Origin: Dactylorhiza incarnata
Lineage: Eukaryota > Streptophyta > Magnoliopsida > Asparagales > Orchidaceae
NCBI GenBank assembly: GCA_033032865.1
Contig: JAWHQI010000268.1
Location: 1,364,001-1,428,000, forward strand
Direction of reading: 5' to 3'
DNA: 64,000 nt
Shown in pieces: positions 37,631-47,790 of the stretch. The stretch's first letter is position 1; each line of letters opens with the position of its first letter. The notes beneath the pieces are model-generated. The model was not told where the DNA came from and did not search any database. It saw nothing but the letters and a program-made list of their open reading frames with translations. The position numbers and the translations under genes were made by a program.

Positions 37631-37837
37631 ACTAATCAATAATTCCCAAACATTCCTCACCACATATTAACCTTCGATCCTCTGTTTGCTCAAAGTGCAG
37701 TCATCTTCTCCATATCCCACTTCGAAGGGCAGGCCTAGCCCCCAAAGAAAGCGACCACCGCAACCACCCCCTCCGTCTTCCCCAAACTCATTAAATACCC
37801 CACAGAGCTTCTCTCCCTTCTCAACACATTCCCTCAA

Positions 37838-38218
37838 ATGAAGCTCCAAAGCAAGATTTTTCCTCACTTCCTTCTTCTCTCCCTAGTCTTTTCATTCTCT
37901 CTGCCTGTTTGTGGAAGAATCTACCACCCAAAACCCCACCACCACCGCCACAGCAATAGCGGCAGCATTGCGCTGCCTCCATCAATGGCAGAACCTCCGT
38001 TGCCGTCTCCACCTTCCCTTCCGACAAACGTGTTCGACGTAATGACATTCGGCGCGGCGGGCGACGGTGTCGCGGACGACACCGAACCATTCAGGAATGC
38101 TTGGGATTCAGCCTGCCAGTCATCAGGTGCAGGGGTTGTCCACGCTCCGTCGGGCCGCTCCTTCATGATTCGATCGATCATCTTCGCCGGTCCCTGCGAA
38201 GGCAGAATTGTGTTCCAG
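37838..38218 (+). CDS. Polygalacturonase exon 1
   Basis: 127 codons: signal peptide, variable His/Pro/Ser spacer and the first beta-helix turn. It ends GTGTTCCAG before GTACTA. The ATG follows a CCCTCAA context and is the first in frame. Confidence 0.92.
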
Positions 38219-41200
38219 GTACTAATTACAAAACTCTTAACACTTCTCGTGATGCTAGGCTCCGTGAAAAATGGAGCTCCGGTGAGAAATGAGGGTCAAA
38301 ATTGGGTTTTGGCATTTCCTGCGAGAGCTCCAAAATTGGAGAGTTCCAATTTTCCGGTGAAAACACTACAGGAGCACCAAACAGAGCTTTATAGTTTGAT
38401 TTCGCACGATACTATATGACGGCGGTGGACGGAGATTGTAGGTTGACGGCGTCGTGATGCCCCCGGACGGCCCCGATTCATGGCCTCAGAACAACAGCAG
38501 AAGACAATGGCTTGTCTTCTACAGAGCTGATGGATTGAGTCTACAGGGAGCAGGGCTGATCGACGGAAGAGGACAAAAATGGTGGGATTTGCCCTGCAAA
38601 CCTCACAAGGTAACAATCATTAACCTTTCGAAGATCAATATTGATTCATATCTGAACTCTTTTTGCCGTAAACAGGGGATCAACGGGACGACTTTGGCCG
38701 GAAACTGCGACAGCCCGGTGGTAAGCTACAAGATCCGCGTCTTAATTTCTCACTCAGAAACAGAACAACATTTATAAAATCTTGCATGATTCTAACGAAT
38801 GACAGGCGATGAGATTCTTCATGAGTTCAAACCTAACGGTTTCTGGAATCAAAGTCAGGAACAGTCCCCAGTTTCACTTCAGATTTGACAACTGCAGGAA
38901 TGTCATCATAGATTCTATCGCCATTAATTCTCCGGCGCTCAGCCCCAACACCGACGGAATTCATGTGGAGAACACATACAATGTTGGAATTTACAATTCT
39001 GTAATTTCGAATGGTATATATATTGATTAGTTTCAGCGCTGCAGTTTCAGTTCGATTATAAAGATTTAAGCTTTATTTGATTTGAAAACCTTCTTCTCTC
39101 CAACAGGAGACGACTGCATATCCATAGGATCAGGTAGCCTGAATGTGGAAATTGAAAATGTGACATGCGGGCCAAGCCATGGAATCAGGTACCATTTGTA
39201 ATTATTCTGCATAATTACCGAGAACTTCTCACTGGGCCGGTTTACATTGTTAATTTGTTCGTGCATGTATATTAACAATATAAATGTGACAGATTTTTTA
39301 TTTACATAAATGTGAAGGAATGGACGTGTTTTTCTGTCGTTCCGAGAAGTTCGTCTAGGGCCAATTATGAGTCTCCCCAAGCGATACATTTTATGTGTGG
39401 GACTTGAAAAGAGCGAGAGTTTGCCACCATGCGCGATCCATAGGCGATCATCCTGGACAGCGTCCGAGCTCCCGCTCCTAAAAAAATTTCGAAGGACTGA
39501 CTCACAGAAAAAACAACGTTTAGAGAGAGAATATGCAATAATTAAAGAGTGCTATTACTAGCAAAAAAAAAAAAATTACAATTTTGTCTTTTTTAAAGTC
39601 CTTTTTTTTTTCTTTTAGCAAATCACGTGAGAAAAGATAACGGTGCAGGGGTGTGAAGGATTACGTGTACACTACAATGTCTCTCCTCTCTCTTTCTCTT
39701 CCTCCCTATCTTCGAAATCCCTCCAATCTCACTCTGCCGCCCGAAATAATTCCGGCGTTGTAGTCGTCCTCCAACTCTCCAATGGCGGTAGCAGGAAAAG
39801 GTCGGTCCAAATGGAGGCAGTCCAGAAGGTTGGCAACAATGGCGCTTTGAATAAATGCATGTGGCCGAAGCAAAGATAAACAGCCGTAGCAGGATATTGG
39901 AGATTTCTGTAGAGCTTGGTAGGATGCAAATAAGTCGCATATCTGAATGGGTGCAAGGTCGGTTGACAGAGATAAGCTTGGCAAGGCAACCAGAACAGCA
40001 ACTTGAAGAATTAGAATTAACTTTAAGGGCGGCAATTGGAGACTTTTGCAGCATTCGTCGAAAGGATCAATTATAAATTTGTAGGAGGGATATTTTCATT
40101 TAAAAAAAAAAATTCTTCTCTAATCTAAAATAAATATACAATGCGCAATTAAATACATGATAACCTTTTTTTTATTTCCCTTGATAAGTGAAAAAGTGAT
40201 ACTTCTTTCAACTTTACAAAAAAAATATATTTTATGGATATATATTTGTCCATAAATTATCAATTTTTCAATCACAAGAAAAATAGTATTTTTTGCTTTT
40301 TTAAAATGATAGAAATGCTGCCAAACAAGTACTAAATTATCATTCTTCCGATCATTTTGATCATAAAAGAGATCATTTTTCTGGCCACAGCTCTTCTCAT
40401 TAGTCCGTCCCGAAAGAGATATTCCTACAAGCAACAGAAAAAAGTATCGTCCTCTTCGCCTAAAAAATCATTATATTGGCTATGCCCAGCTTGCTCCGCG
40501 AATAGAAAACCGCCATGTCACGCTATGGGCCAGTCTTTGTGCAAAAATGTATTTTGTTTACAAAAAATATATTTGTTGCAAATCAAAGATTTGAAAATCT
40601 AAGCATTTTTTCTCCTCATCATTTCCACTAAAAGCAGCCCGATCATTTTTCCTGTTGGAACCGACGGAATATGCTGCCGGTGACGAGCTTTTCGAGTTAT
40701 TCTTCCGCCCAGCAGAGATTCCGCCCTCCATTCCCTATTCGCCCTCCATTCCCTATTCAGCCTTAGGAGACGCTCAGTCCATCGCCACCTCGTTCCAAAA
40801 AGGAACGTACCAACTGGTAACAGATGATTTGTTCATCTGGCCGTCGTTGATTTCATGTCGATACTCCGGGACCGCCGCATCACCCTTATCCTGGAGGCTT
40901 GTCTCGGTAATTCATTCGACCGTCTGTACCAAAAGATCGGCGCGCTCCCGCTCGCCATGCCGCCTTAGCCGCCACCAGCAACGCCAACGCCGCCGCCACC
41001 AATACCGCCGCCGCCAACGCCATCGTTGCCGCCGCCAACTCCAATGCCATCATCACCTCCGCCAACGGCATCGTCGCCTCCGCCATCGCCATCGTCGCCG
41101 CCGCCAACTCCAACGTCATCGTCGCCTCCGCCAACGCCATTTTGGTTTGACATTAAAAGTCTCGGTCTGAGATTAACATTCTCAGTCTGTCATTAACCTT

Positions 41201-42973
41201 GAGCCGCCATTAATCAAAACATATTTGCACATATCACCACCCATAATTTCTCATATCAGCCGGAAAGAAAACAGAAAGTCTGAGTAATTCTCCGGCTGAA
41301 GTAACTTGCTAAAAGTCAGACCACAATTCCCCCTCCCCCAAAAGAACAACTTTTTGAATGAATAAATATTGTGAACAATGCCGACCTTTTTAAACAAGAA
41401 GACAGACTTCCATGCTAACAACGCAGGGCGGACAAAAGAGCTAAATGAAAAAGTCTTTTAAACTGTAAATCGTGATGAGCAGACGATTATTATTATTATT
41501 ATTGTATGCCCGCCCCCCACACCTAAAGCGACCTTCCACCGCTGCGTTTCCCCCCCAACTTTTCCTTTTGTTAAGAGTCCGTTTCTCTCCAAAATTCTCT
41601 CAAGCTTCCCTTCCCTCCATATATCTTCGTAAATTAAACAATGGTGAAGTACTATTTTGCGCTCCTAGCCGTAGCTGTTGTGCCCTCAGCAAACACTGAG
41701 ATGAAACAGTGACGGATGGAGGGTGTGTCTCCGCGCGATGCTCTCAATATCGCGCCAACCAAACCTTAGTAAATTATAGTCTCGGTCAGTCATAGTAACA
41801 AGACTAATTTAGTTTCCCTGATGAGAGTACCCTGGGAGAGCCACCGACTTCAGTAGAGACCATCTTTTTGTTTAAGTAGAGTCTTTTTTTTCATCTATCT
41901 TCCCAATTTCTTAGAAAAAGTGAGCCACCAAGTTCATATACAAGATATTATTATTACAGATCCAACCCATAATCACAACGGTCCAATTGCAAGAGCGTCC
42001 CTGAGCAGAGCAAAGCACGTATGAAAGTTTGAGATGCTTCTCTATTCTTTTCCCTGGCACGGCTGGGCCAACTTGAATTGAACGAGAGACCTCGCTAAAA
42101 ATGAGCAAACGTTTAAGCTTAAAAATCAATTTATGTTCACCACCTTTTGGAATTTTAAGTCATTTACTCACAACCTCTTCAACTTTGCATAATTACATGA
42201 AATCTCTCATCTAATTTTAGTCTATATTATTTACATTTATATAAAGGAATCTCTCTTTTATTATGCAAAATTGCATCATAGCTTTTCAGCTTTTCACAAT
42301 TACTTTTTCTCAAGTAAATGATTTTTTTTTTGAACTCTGCTTTGCCTTCTTCCGTACCTAAATGAAACCAATAGCAGTATGCACCCAAAAACATTCATGG
42401 AGTTATTGCGGTTATATTAGTTAATCTCACTAATAACTGGTTGTGGAATCCCCCGCCACCATCCTCAGCATAGGAAGCCTCGGAAAGCAGAACTCTCGAG
42501 CCTGCGTACAGAACGTGACGGTGAGAAACGCGGTGATAAAGCATTCGGACAACGGAGTTAGGATCAAGACGTGGCAGGGCGGCACGGGCTCCGTCTCCGG
42601 CGTCGTCTTCCAAGGCATAAAGATGGACGCCGTGAAAAACCCGATCATCATCGACCAGTACTACTGCCTCGCCAAACCCTGCGTCAATCGGACCTCCGCC
42701 GTCTTCATCTCTGACGTGCTCTACTCCGACATCAAGGGCACATATGACTTCCGAACGCCGCCGATTCATCTGGGCTGCAGCGATTCGGTGCCCTGCACCA
42801 ACATAACGCTCAACGACGTCGAGCTGTTCCCGGCGGTGGGAGACGAGATTCTGGACGCCTTCTGCTGGAATGCGTACGGGGCGGAGCGGACGCTCACCAT
42901 CCCTCCGATCATGTGCTTGCTGGAGGGGCTGCCGAGATCCGTCATGGATTATGAAGTTGATCGGTGCTATTGA
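37838..42973 (+). CDS. Polygalacturonase, glycoside hydrolase family 28, 6 exons
   Basis: Exons 37838-38218, 38442-38609, 38676-38720, 38806-39013, 39107-39188 and 42469-42973 join to 462 residues with GT-AG introns throughout. A signal peptide ([15 protein letters not shown], cut near residue 26) and a His/Pro-rich spacer precede the fold, so it acts in the cell wall on homogalacturonan. [19 protein letters not shown] is the family's opening strand. Catalytic positions are all present: [10 protein letters not shown] (Asp248), GDDCIS (Asp269, Asp270), CGPSHGIS (His292) and RIKTW (Arg326, Lys328). Gly before His292 is Ser here, where most relatives have GHG. Length and exon order fit the At1g48100-like group. 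Hydrolysis, whether endo or exo, cannot be told from sequence. The last intron is 3.3 kb with insertions, but the frame is intact. Confidence 0.93.
38442..38609 (+). CDS. Polygalacturonase exon 2
   Basis: 56 codons after TTGTAG. It contains [19 protein letters not shown], the family box with GxGxIDGxGxxWW. It ends AAG before GTAACA. Confidence 0.92.
38676..38720 (+). CDS. Polygalacturonase exon 3 (micro-exon of 15 codons)
   Basis: [15 protein letters not shown] between AACAG and GTAAGC. Phase 0 on both sides. Short, but in the position where the family has a variable loop. Confidence 0.85.
38806..39013 (+). CDS. Polygalacturonase exon 4
   Basis: [17 protein letters not shown] onward to NSVISN, with the NTD catalytic motif. 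The phase-1 end is AATG before GTATAT. Confidence 0.92.
39107..39188 (+). CDS. Polygalacturonase exon 5
   Basis: Completes Gly268 and carries [10 protein letters not shown] and CGPSHGI. It ends ATCAG before GTACCA, leaving two bases of the Ser codon. Confidence 0.92.
39200..39375. mobile_element. Degenerate foldback MITE in polygalacturonase intron 5
   Basis: ATTCTGCATAATTACCGAGA and ACATTGTTAAT ... TATTAACAAT resemble the 8471-8690 element. The outer arms pair as CCGAGAACTTCTC and CCGAGAAGTTCG. It lies only about 15 bases after exon 5. Confidence 0.6.
39376..42468. other. Remainder of polygalacturonase intron 5
   Basis: Contains a frame at 39855-40076 ([16 protein letters not shown]) and one at 40655-41170, neither of which I recognise, and a repetitive GCC-rich block. 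A short frame at 41641-41712 encodes a signal-like [19 protein letters not shown] and stops. Another foldback relative lies near 42140-42265 (TTTGCATAATTACATGAAAT). Probably several stacked insertions. Confidence 0.45.
40965..41150. repeat. GCC/AAC-rich imperfect minisatellite
   Basis: Units of the type GCCGCCGCCAACGCCATC recur. In one + frame this reads as Pro-rich ([20 protein letters not shown]), in another as Ala/Asn-rich, so the periodicity is of triplets rather than of one clear protein. Confidence 0.75.
42469..42973 (+). CDS. Polygalacturonase exon 6 (last)
   Basis: After ATCCTCAG the exon starts with C, completing Ser, then [16 protein letters not shown], the RIKTW motif, and the conserved C-terminal disulfide region ending YEVDRCY and TGA 42971-42973. 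Confidence 0.93.
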
Positions 42974-43053
42974 GTGCCGGCCGGGGATTCAAGTATAGGT
43001 AGTTGGATTTTGAAGGAATGCATTTGTATGTATATGGATGAAAGGCACTGATC
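42974..43053 (+). other. Polygalacturonase 3' UTR start
   Basis: Short AT-rich stretch after the stop. No clear AATAAA before the tandem duplication. Confidence 0.4.
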
Positions 43054-43267
43054 GAGGTGGGCAGATTAGGTAGTCAGTCCCCCAGTTTAAGTGTAACGGT
43101 CGAATTGGAAATTAAGGAGCCGTTGAGCTGCTTCTGCTTTGAAATGTTTCTGTCTTGTCGCTGAGGTGGGCAGATTAGGTATAGTCCCCCAGTTTAAGTG
43201 TAACGGTCGAATTGGAAAGGAGCCGTTGAGCTTCTTCTGCTTTGAAATGTTTCTGTCTTGTTGCTGA
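43054..43267. repeat. Two-copy tandem duplication (109-bp period) after the polygalacturonase
   Basis: GAGGTGGGCAGATTAGGTA at 43054 recurs at 43163. The copies differ by small indels (ATTAAGG against AGG) and a few bases, so the event is not very recent. It may lie in the 3' UTR. Confidence 0.9.
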
Positions 43268-45163
43268 CTGGATATTATCCACGGAATCTTCTCCATAGTA
43301 TTCATTTCACGGTCTAATTGTATTGAAGGCTAATCTGACGGGATGAGTAATTCTATTCTTTTATATTTTTCTTTTAATCAAAAAAATATACACCACTGAA
43401 TTAAATGAGAATAAATTTTGTACATATGATTCATATGGACAAATGAGTACTATCCATTTCGTTAGAATAGAGAGCATCCGGATATTATGGGTTACAACTC
43501 ATATATTCAATTTAAAAATCAATTGCTTCTAGGTATATCGGGCCTATGATTTGTCTTAAAAGGACAAGGTTATATTGATTTTAAATATGAGACTATATAT
43601 TCTATAGATGTTGGAGCTTAGAGCTTATGAAAACTAGAAATTATGGGGCAAGTTCATTTGCATATATAGCTTCACAATTATGTAAGAAATCAGTGCAATT
43701 GTGAACAAATAGAGGGACTTAATTACATGCAAGAGAGAGTGGCTCTTAGCAATCATGGCATAGTTGATGGTGTCCTAGCTAGGATGATGATTGTGAGCAA
43801 TCAGAGGGACGCAGGGTCCGTTCAGCTAGTGTTTATGTACCGTCGTTCGTGAATGCGCAACTTCACCTAAGGGACTACTTCCACTTTCATGTTCAAAATT
43901 AGTTTTTTTTTTCATAATGGAGGTCATAACTCATAATAGTTGTCATGCTGAACATATATTTTATGGGGATAACATTTTTGTTCAAGTTTACCGGGGCAAA
44001 AACGCTGCACCAAACGGACCCTTAATGTTTGTTGAGGTCTTGAACTTTATTGATCGGGATTTTAGATTACGGTATGCTTTTGCTACTGAAAAATTTTATG
44101 AGGTCCAAGGAACACACAATCATCCAAGAGAGTAAACCACTAGTAATGAAGAAGAAATAACAAGACTTGTATTAACACTTCGCAACTCAGTTACTCAGTT
44201 TACAAGCGCAAGACATGATTTCGCGTTGTATTGGACGGAGAACAGAAAACAAACAACAAGACAAGCAAACAACAAACAGTGACCGCCTGGCCTCCTCTGT
44301 AACCGCTTAGCCGCAGAGGTCGCACCACATGACACTTATTGAAACTGCTGGAGGTCGCTAAGAAAGATCACAGCTCTGGTCGCTTAACCGCGTTACCGCT
44401 GGTGGTAAGGTTACCACGCCGCGCTAACCGCCTAGTCGCCAAACTGATGCCTGCTTCTCCACACTGAAGCTACCGGTGACTTAACCGCCAGTACTAGTCG
44501 CCTAGCCACCCAATACTAGTCGCATAGTCTGTAAACGAGCTAACCAGAGACCTCTTCTCATTGTCGCAAGTGCTTAACCACAACCTTGCTTCATGAACTA
44601 CTGTTTTGAAGTTCGGTGTAAAATGACGGGGTACAAACCCCTATTTATAGGCGGTAGAAGAGAATATTCCGGAATCTTAGCTATTGCGCGACGGTAGCTC
44701 TACCGTGTGCGGTTAGGCGGTTAGATGGTTTTAACCGCGCGGTTTAACTTCAATTTTTAACAGCTATTATGATGATGGGATGACGAATGGGCGATGAGAA
44801 TCGTCCGACGGTTAAAATTTTTATTTGTTAATTTATCATCATGCGCATCTCTTCTTGAATAATGAATCTCATGAACTACATCTAGAAGATTTTCTTTATT
44901 TTCTTCAAACTACACAATGTCGTTACATAAAACACTGCCTAGATACTTCATTTTTACTGATATGAGAAGATCCCAAAATGCGAAGATTTAAGTACATTGA
45001 ATAGATTATACTAGAAGAAATATTACATAAGGATATTCTTTTCTAGTTGCAAGTAAATCAAATTAGTGTTGAGCCAAAAAGTTCAGTGTCACTTTACTTC
45101 TCTTTTAATTGGTTTCTTGTATGGAAAATATTCCTAAGCTTACATTAATCCAAAATGTTGGTT
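43268..45163. other. Intergenic, with possible MITE and LTR remains
   Basis: GGGTCCGTTCAG near 43817 and CCAAACGGACCC near 44013 could be ends of a Tourist-like element, but no target duplication is clear. 44280-44770 is rich in repeated TAACCGC and TAGTCGCC words, like the SIRE-type LTR at 59.3-60.5 kb, and may be an old LTR. No gene is supported. Confidence 0.4.
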
Positions 45164-45168
45164 GATAG

Positions 45169-46086
45169 TGTAGGGAATGAAGGCCGCAGATAACGGCGTC
45201 TCCCACCGATCAATAGAGCCTAAAAACAATGAGAAAGAAAACCAACAAAAGCAAAGACAAGAGATTTTACGTGGAAAACCTTCACCACTTGAAGGTCAAA
45301 TACCACGGGGCACGACACAACAAAATCCACTATAATAAATAAGGATTACAGAAAAAATATCTAGGTTTGCCCAAACCTAGAACGCCCACCGGATTTGACA
45401 CACAAATCCACTCCTCTCTACCACAAAGATAAACAAACAACTTCTCTACAACAGGACAAAACTCTACTCTCTCTTCAAGCAAAATAGCAAACGAAGACAA
45501 GAAAGTGAATACCTTGAACCGTAGACAAAGAGGCCTTTGAAACGGTAGAGAAAACTCCTCCGAACAGCACAGAGGAATCACCTCCTCCTTGCGACAACAC
45601 AGCGGCGGCAACAAGCCCCTCCAAACCAACGGCGGCGAGAACTCCCTCCAAATGAACGGCGGCGAGAACTCCCTTACCAAAGCAGCGGTAGCAGCAGCCC
45701 TCTCCACGCACCAGCGATGGCGACACAGCACCGGCAGCCCCTCCTCCACGCACCCCGACGGCGGCTCTCCAAGAACGAGAGAAAAGAGAAAGGGGGGGGG
45801 GGGGGGGGGGGCTGTACACAATCGAGAGAGAGGGAGAGAATATAGAAATGATCAAATCCCTAACTCCTCCTAATTAAAACAAAAAAAAAACTGCCCACGC
45901 CAACATTAAAAACCAGTCCGGTTCAGCTTGAACCGGACCCCAAAAAACTGCCAATTTTTCTCCACGCCAGAAGACAGCAGAAAAAGAGTTGCAACCTGTT
46001 TTTTGAGGGGTTGCAACCTATTTTGCTGAACCACAATTTCGAAGAAATTCTGCACGCCAATCACCTTTAGGGGCTGAACCCCAACA
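45169..46086 (-). repeat. Copia 3' LTR (918 bp)
   Basis: TGTAGGGAATGAAGG to GGCTGAACCCCAACA on the + strand. It includes a G run at about 45793-45811. Confidence 0.96.
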
Positions 46087-46132
46087 AACTCCCCCTTCAG
46101 ACCATAAATGGGAGTTTTCCACCTTGTCCCCT

Positions 46133-46790
46133 TCAAGTGGACATCAAGCCGATCAACTGTCGGCAAAGATCATGCTTTTCCCTTGGGACGACCTTCGTCA
46201 TCATATCCGAAGGGTTTTCATCCGTGTGTATCTTCTCCACCACCAACAGCTTCTCCTCAACTGCATCCTGTATCCAGTGATACTTCACGTCGATGTGCTT
46301 CGTCCTGGAGTGAAAGGCGGGATTCTTGGCCAAGAATATAGCACTCTGACTGTCACAAAATACTGTGTACAAGTCCTGTCGGAGATCAAGCTCAAGCATG
46401 AACTTCTTCATCCAAATAAGCTCCTTTGACGCCTCAGTCAACGCAATATATTCAGCCTCCGTTGTCGACAATGCCACGCACTTCTGAAGCCTTGACTGCC
46501 ATGACACTGCTCCCCCTCCAAAAGTGACCATGAATCCAGAAGTGGATCTCCTCGTGTCAACATCTCCTGACATGTCCGAGTCCGAGTACCCGATAAGTTC
46601 TGGTGGACCTCCACCAAACTTTAAACAAAGGTCTGAGGTACCTCAGAGATAGCGGAATATCCATTTCACAGCACTCCAGTGAACTTTTCCTGGGTTTGCC
46701 AAGTAACGGCTCACAGACCCCACAACATGAGCTATGTCTGGCCTAGTGCAGACCATAGCATACATCAGGCTCCCCACTGCAGATGCATAA
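46133..46790 (-). pseudogene. Copia RNase H
   Basis: PYASAVGSLMYAMVCTRPDI to WIFRYL, a TGA at 46643-46645, then GTSDLCLKF, SGDVDTRRSTSGFMVTFGGG, STTEAEYIALTEASKE, VFCDSQSAIFLAKNP and HIDVKYHWI. RNase H catalytic D, E and D are present. The TGA replaces the Arg usually found in RYLRGT, consistent with one C-to-T change at a CpG. Confidence 0.93.
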
Positions 46791-47790
46791 GGATATGACT
46801 CATCTCTTCCACCTCCTTCTCAGATGAAGGGCTTTGAGGACTAGAAAGTCTGAAGTGCCCGACTAAAGGAGTAGCAACGGATTTTACCTTGTCCATCATG
46901 AACCTCTTCAGCACTTTCTCCACATACTCAGACTGAGATAGCCATAGTTGACCGGCACTCCTGTCCCTGGTGATTTTCATTCCAAGAATCTTCCTCGCCG
47001 GTCCCAAATCCTTCATTTCAAAGGACTCACTGAGCTCCTTCTTCAACTCAGCTATGCTTGCCTTGTCATCCCCAACAATCAGTATATCATCTACGTACAA
47101 CAGCAGAATAGTCAAAGCCTTCTCAGTCCTCTTCACATATACGCAGTGATCAGCCCTGGTCCGTTGAAATTTGCTCTTCATCATGAAAGCGTCAAATTTC
47201 CTATACCACTGCCTGGGTGCCTGTTTCAACCCATAAAGACTCTTCTTGAGCCGGCAGACTAGATGATGCTTCCCCTTAGACACAAAGCCTTCGGGCTGCT
47301 CCATGTATAGCTCTTCCTCCAAATCACCATGCAGAAATGTCGTCTTGACGTCCATCTGCTCGACTTCAAGATCCATGGAGGCAGCCATACCCAACACCAG
47401 TCTGATAGAGGACATTTTCACCACTGGGGAAAATATCTCATCGAAATCGATACCTTGTTTCTGACTGAAACCTTTCACTACAAGTCTCACCTTGTACCTC
47501 GGCTGAGAGAGATTTTCATCCAACTTCAGCTTGAAGACCCACTTGTTCTTCAAAGCTCTCTTCCCTTTAGGCAATGGGACTAAGTCATACGTCTCGTTCT
47601 TCTGAAGGGAGTACAACTCCTCTTCCATAGCAGCTGTCCAAGCCTCACGATCTTCAGCACTCTGAGCCTCCTCATAGGACTCAGGCTCTCCACTATCTGT
47701 AAGCAAAATATACTCATGAGGAGAATACCTGATATTGGGCCTTCTGACTCTCTCAGATCTGACAAGAGGAACCTCCACCACAGGTGGCAC
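46765..47790 (-). pseudogene. Copia reverse transcriptase
   Basis: A 341-codon frame: [61 protein letters not shown] and the catalytic LLYVDDILIVGDD. All RT motifs are intact. The frame ends at a one-base shift after EVEEMSHI near 46790; the expected PYASAVGSLMYAM is in the neighbouring frame. Confidence 0.95.

Noticed and set aside
38219..38441. Reading through polygalacturonase intron 1 as coding
   Set aside because: The frame stays open after exon 1 but the sequence is not GH28-like, and clean GT and AG sites restore the family match in exon 2.
40655..41170. Arg/Gln-rich protein on the + strand
   Set aside because: The C-terminal half is the frame of a GCC/AAC minisatellite, and nothing in the rest is recognised.
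45330..45821. Protein-coding gene in the copia LTR (minus strand, and its twin at 50401-50892)
   Set aside because: It lies entirely in the LTR, crosses the poly-G run and has no domain; it is a by-product of the LTR sequence.
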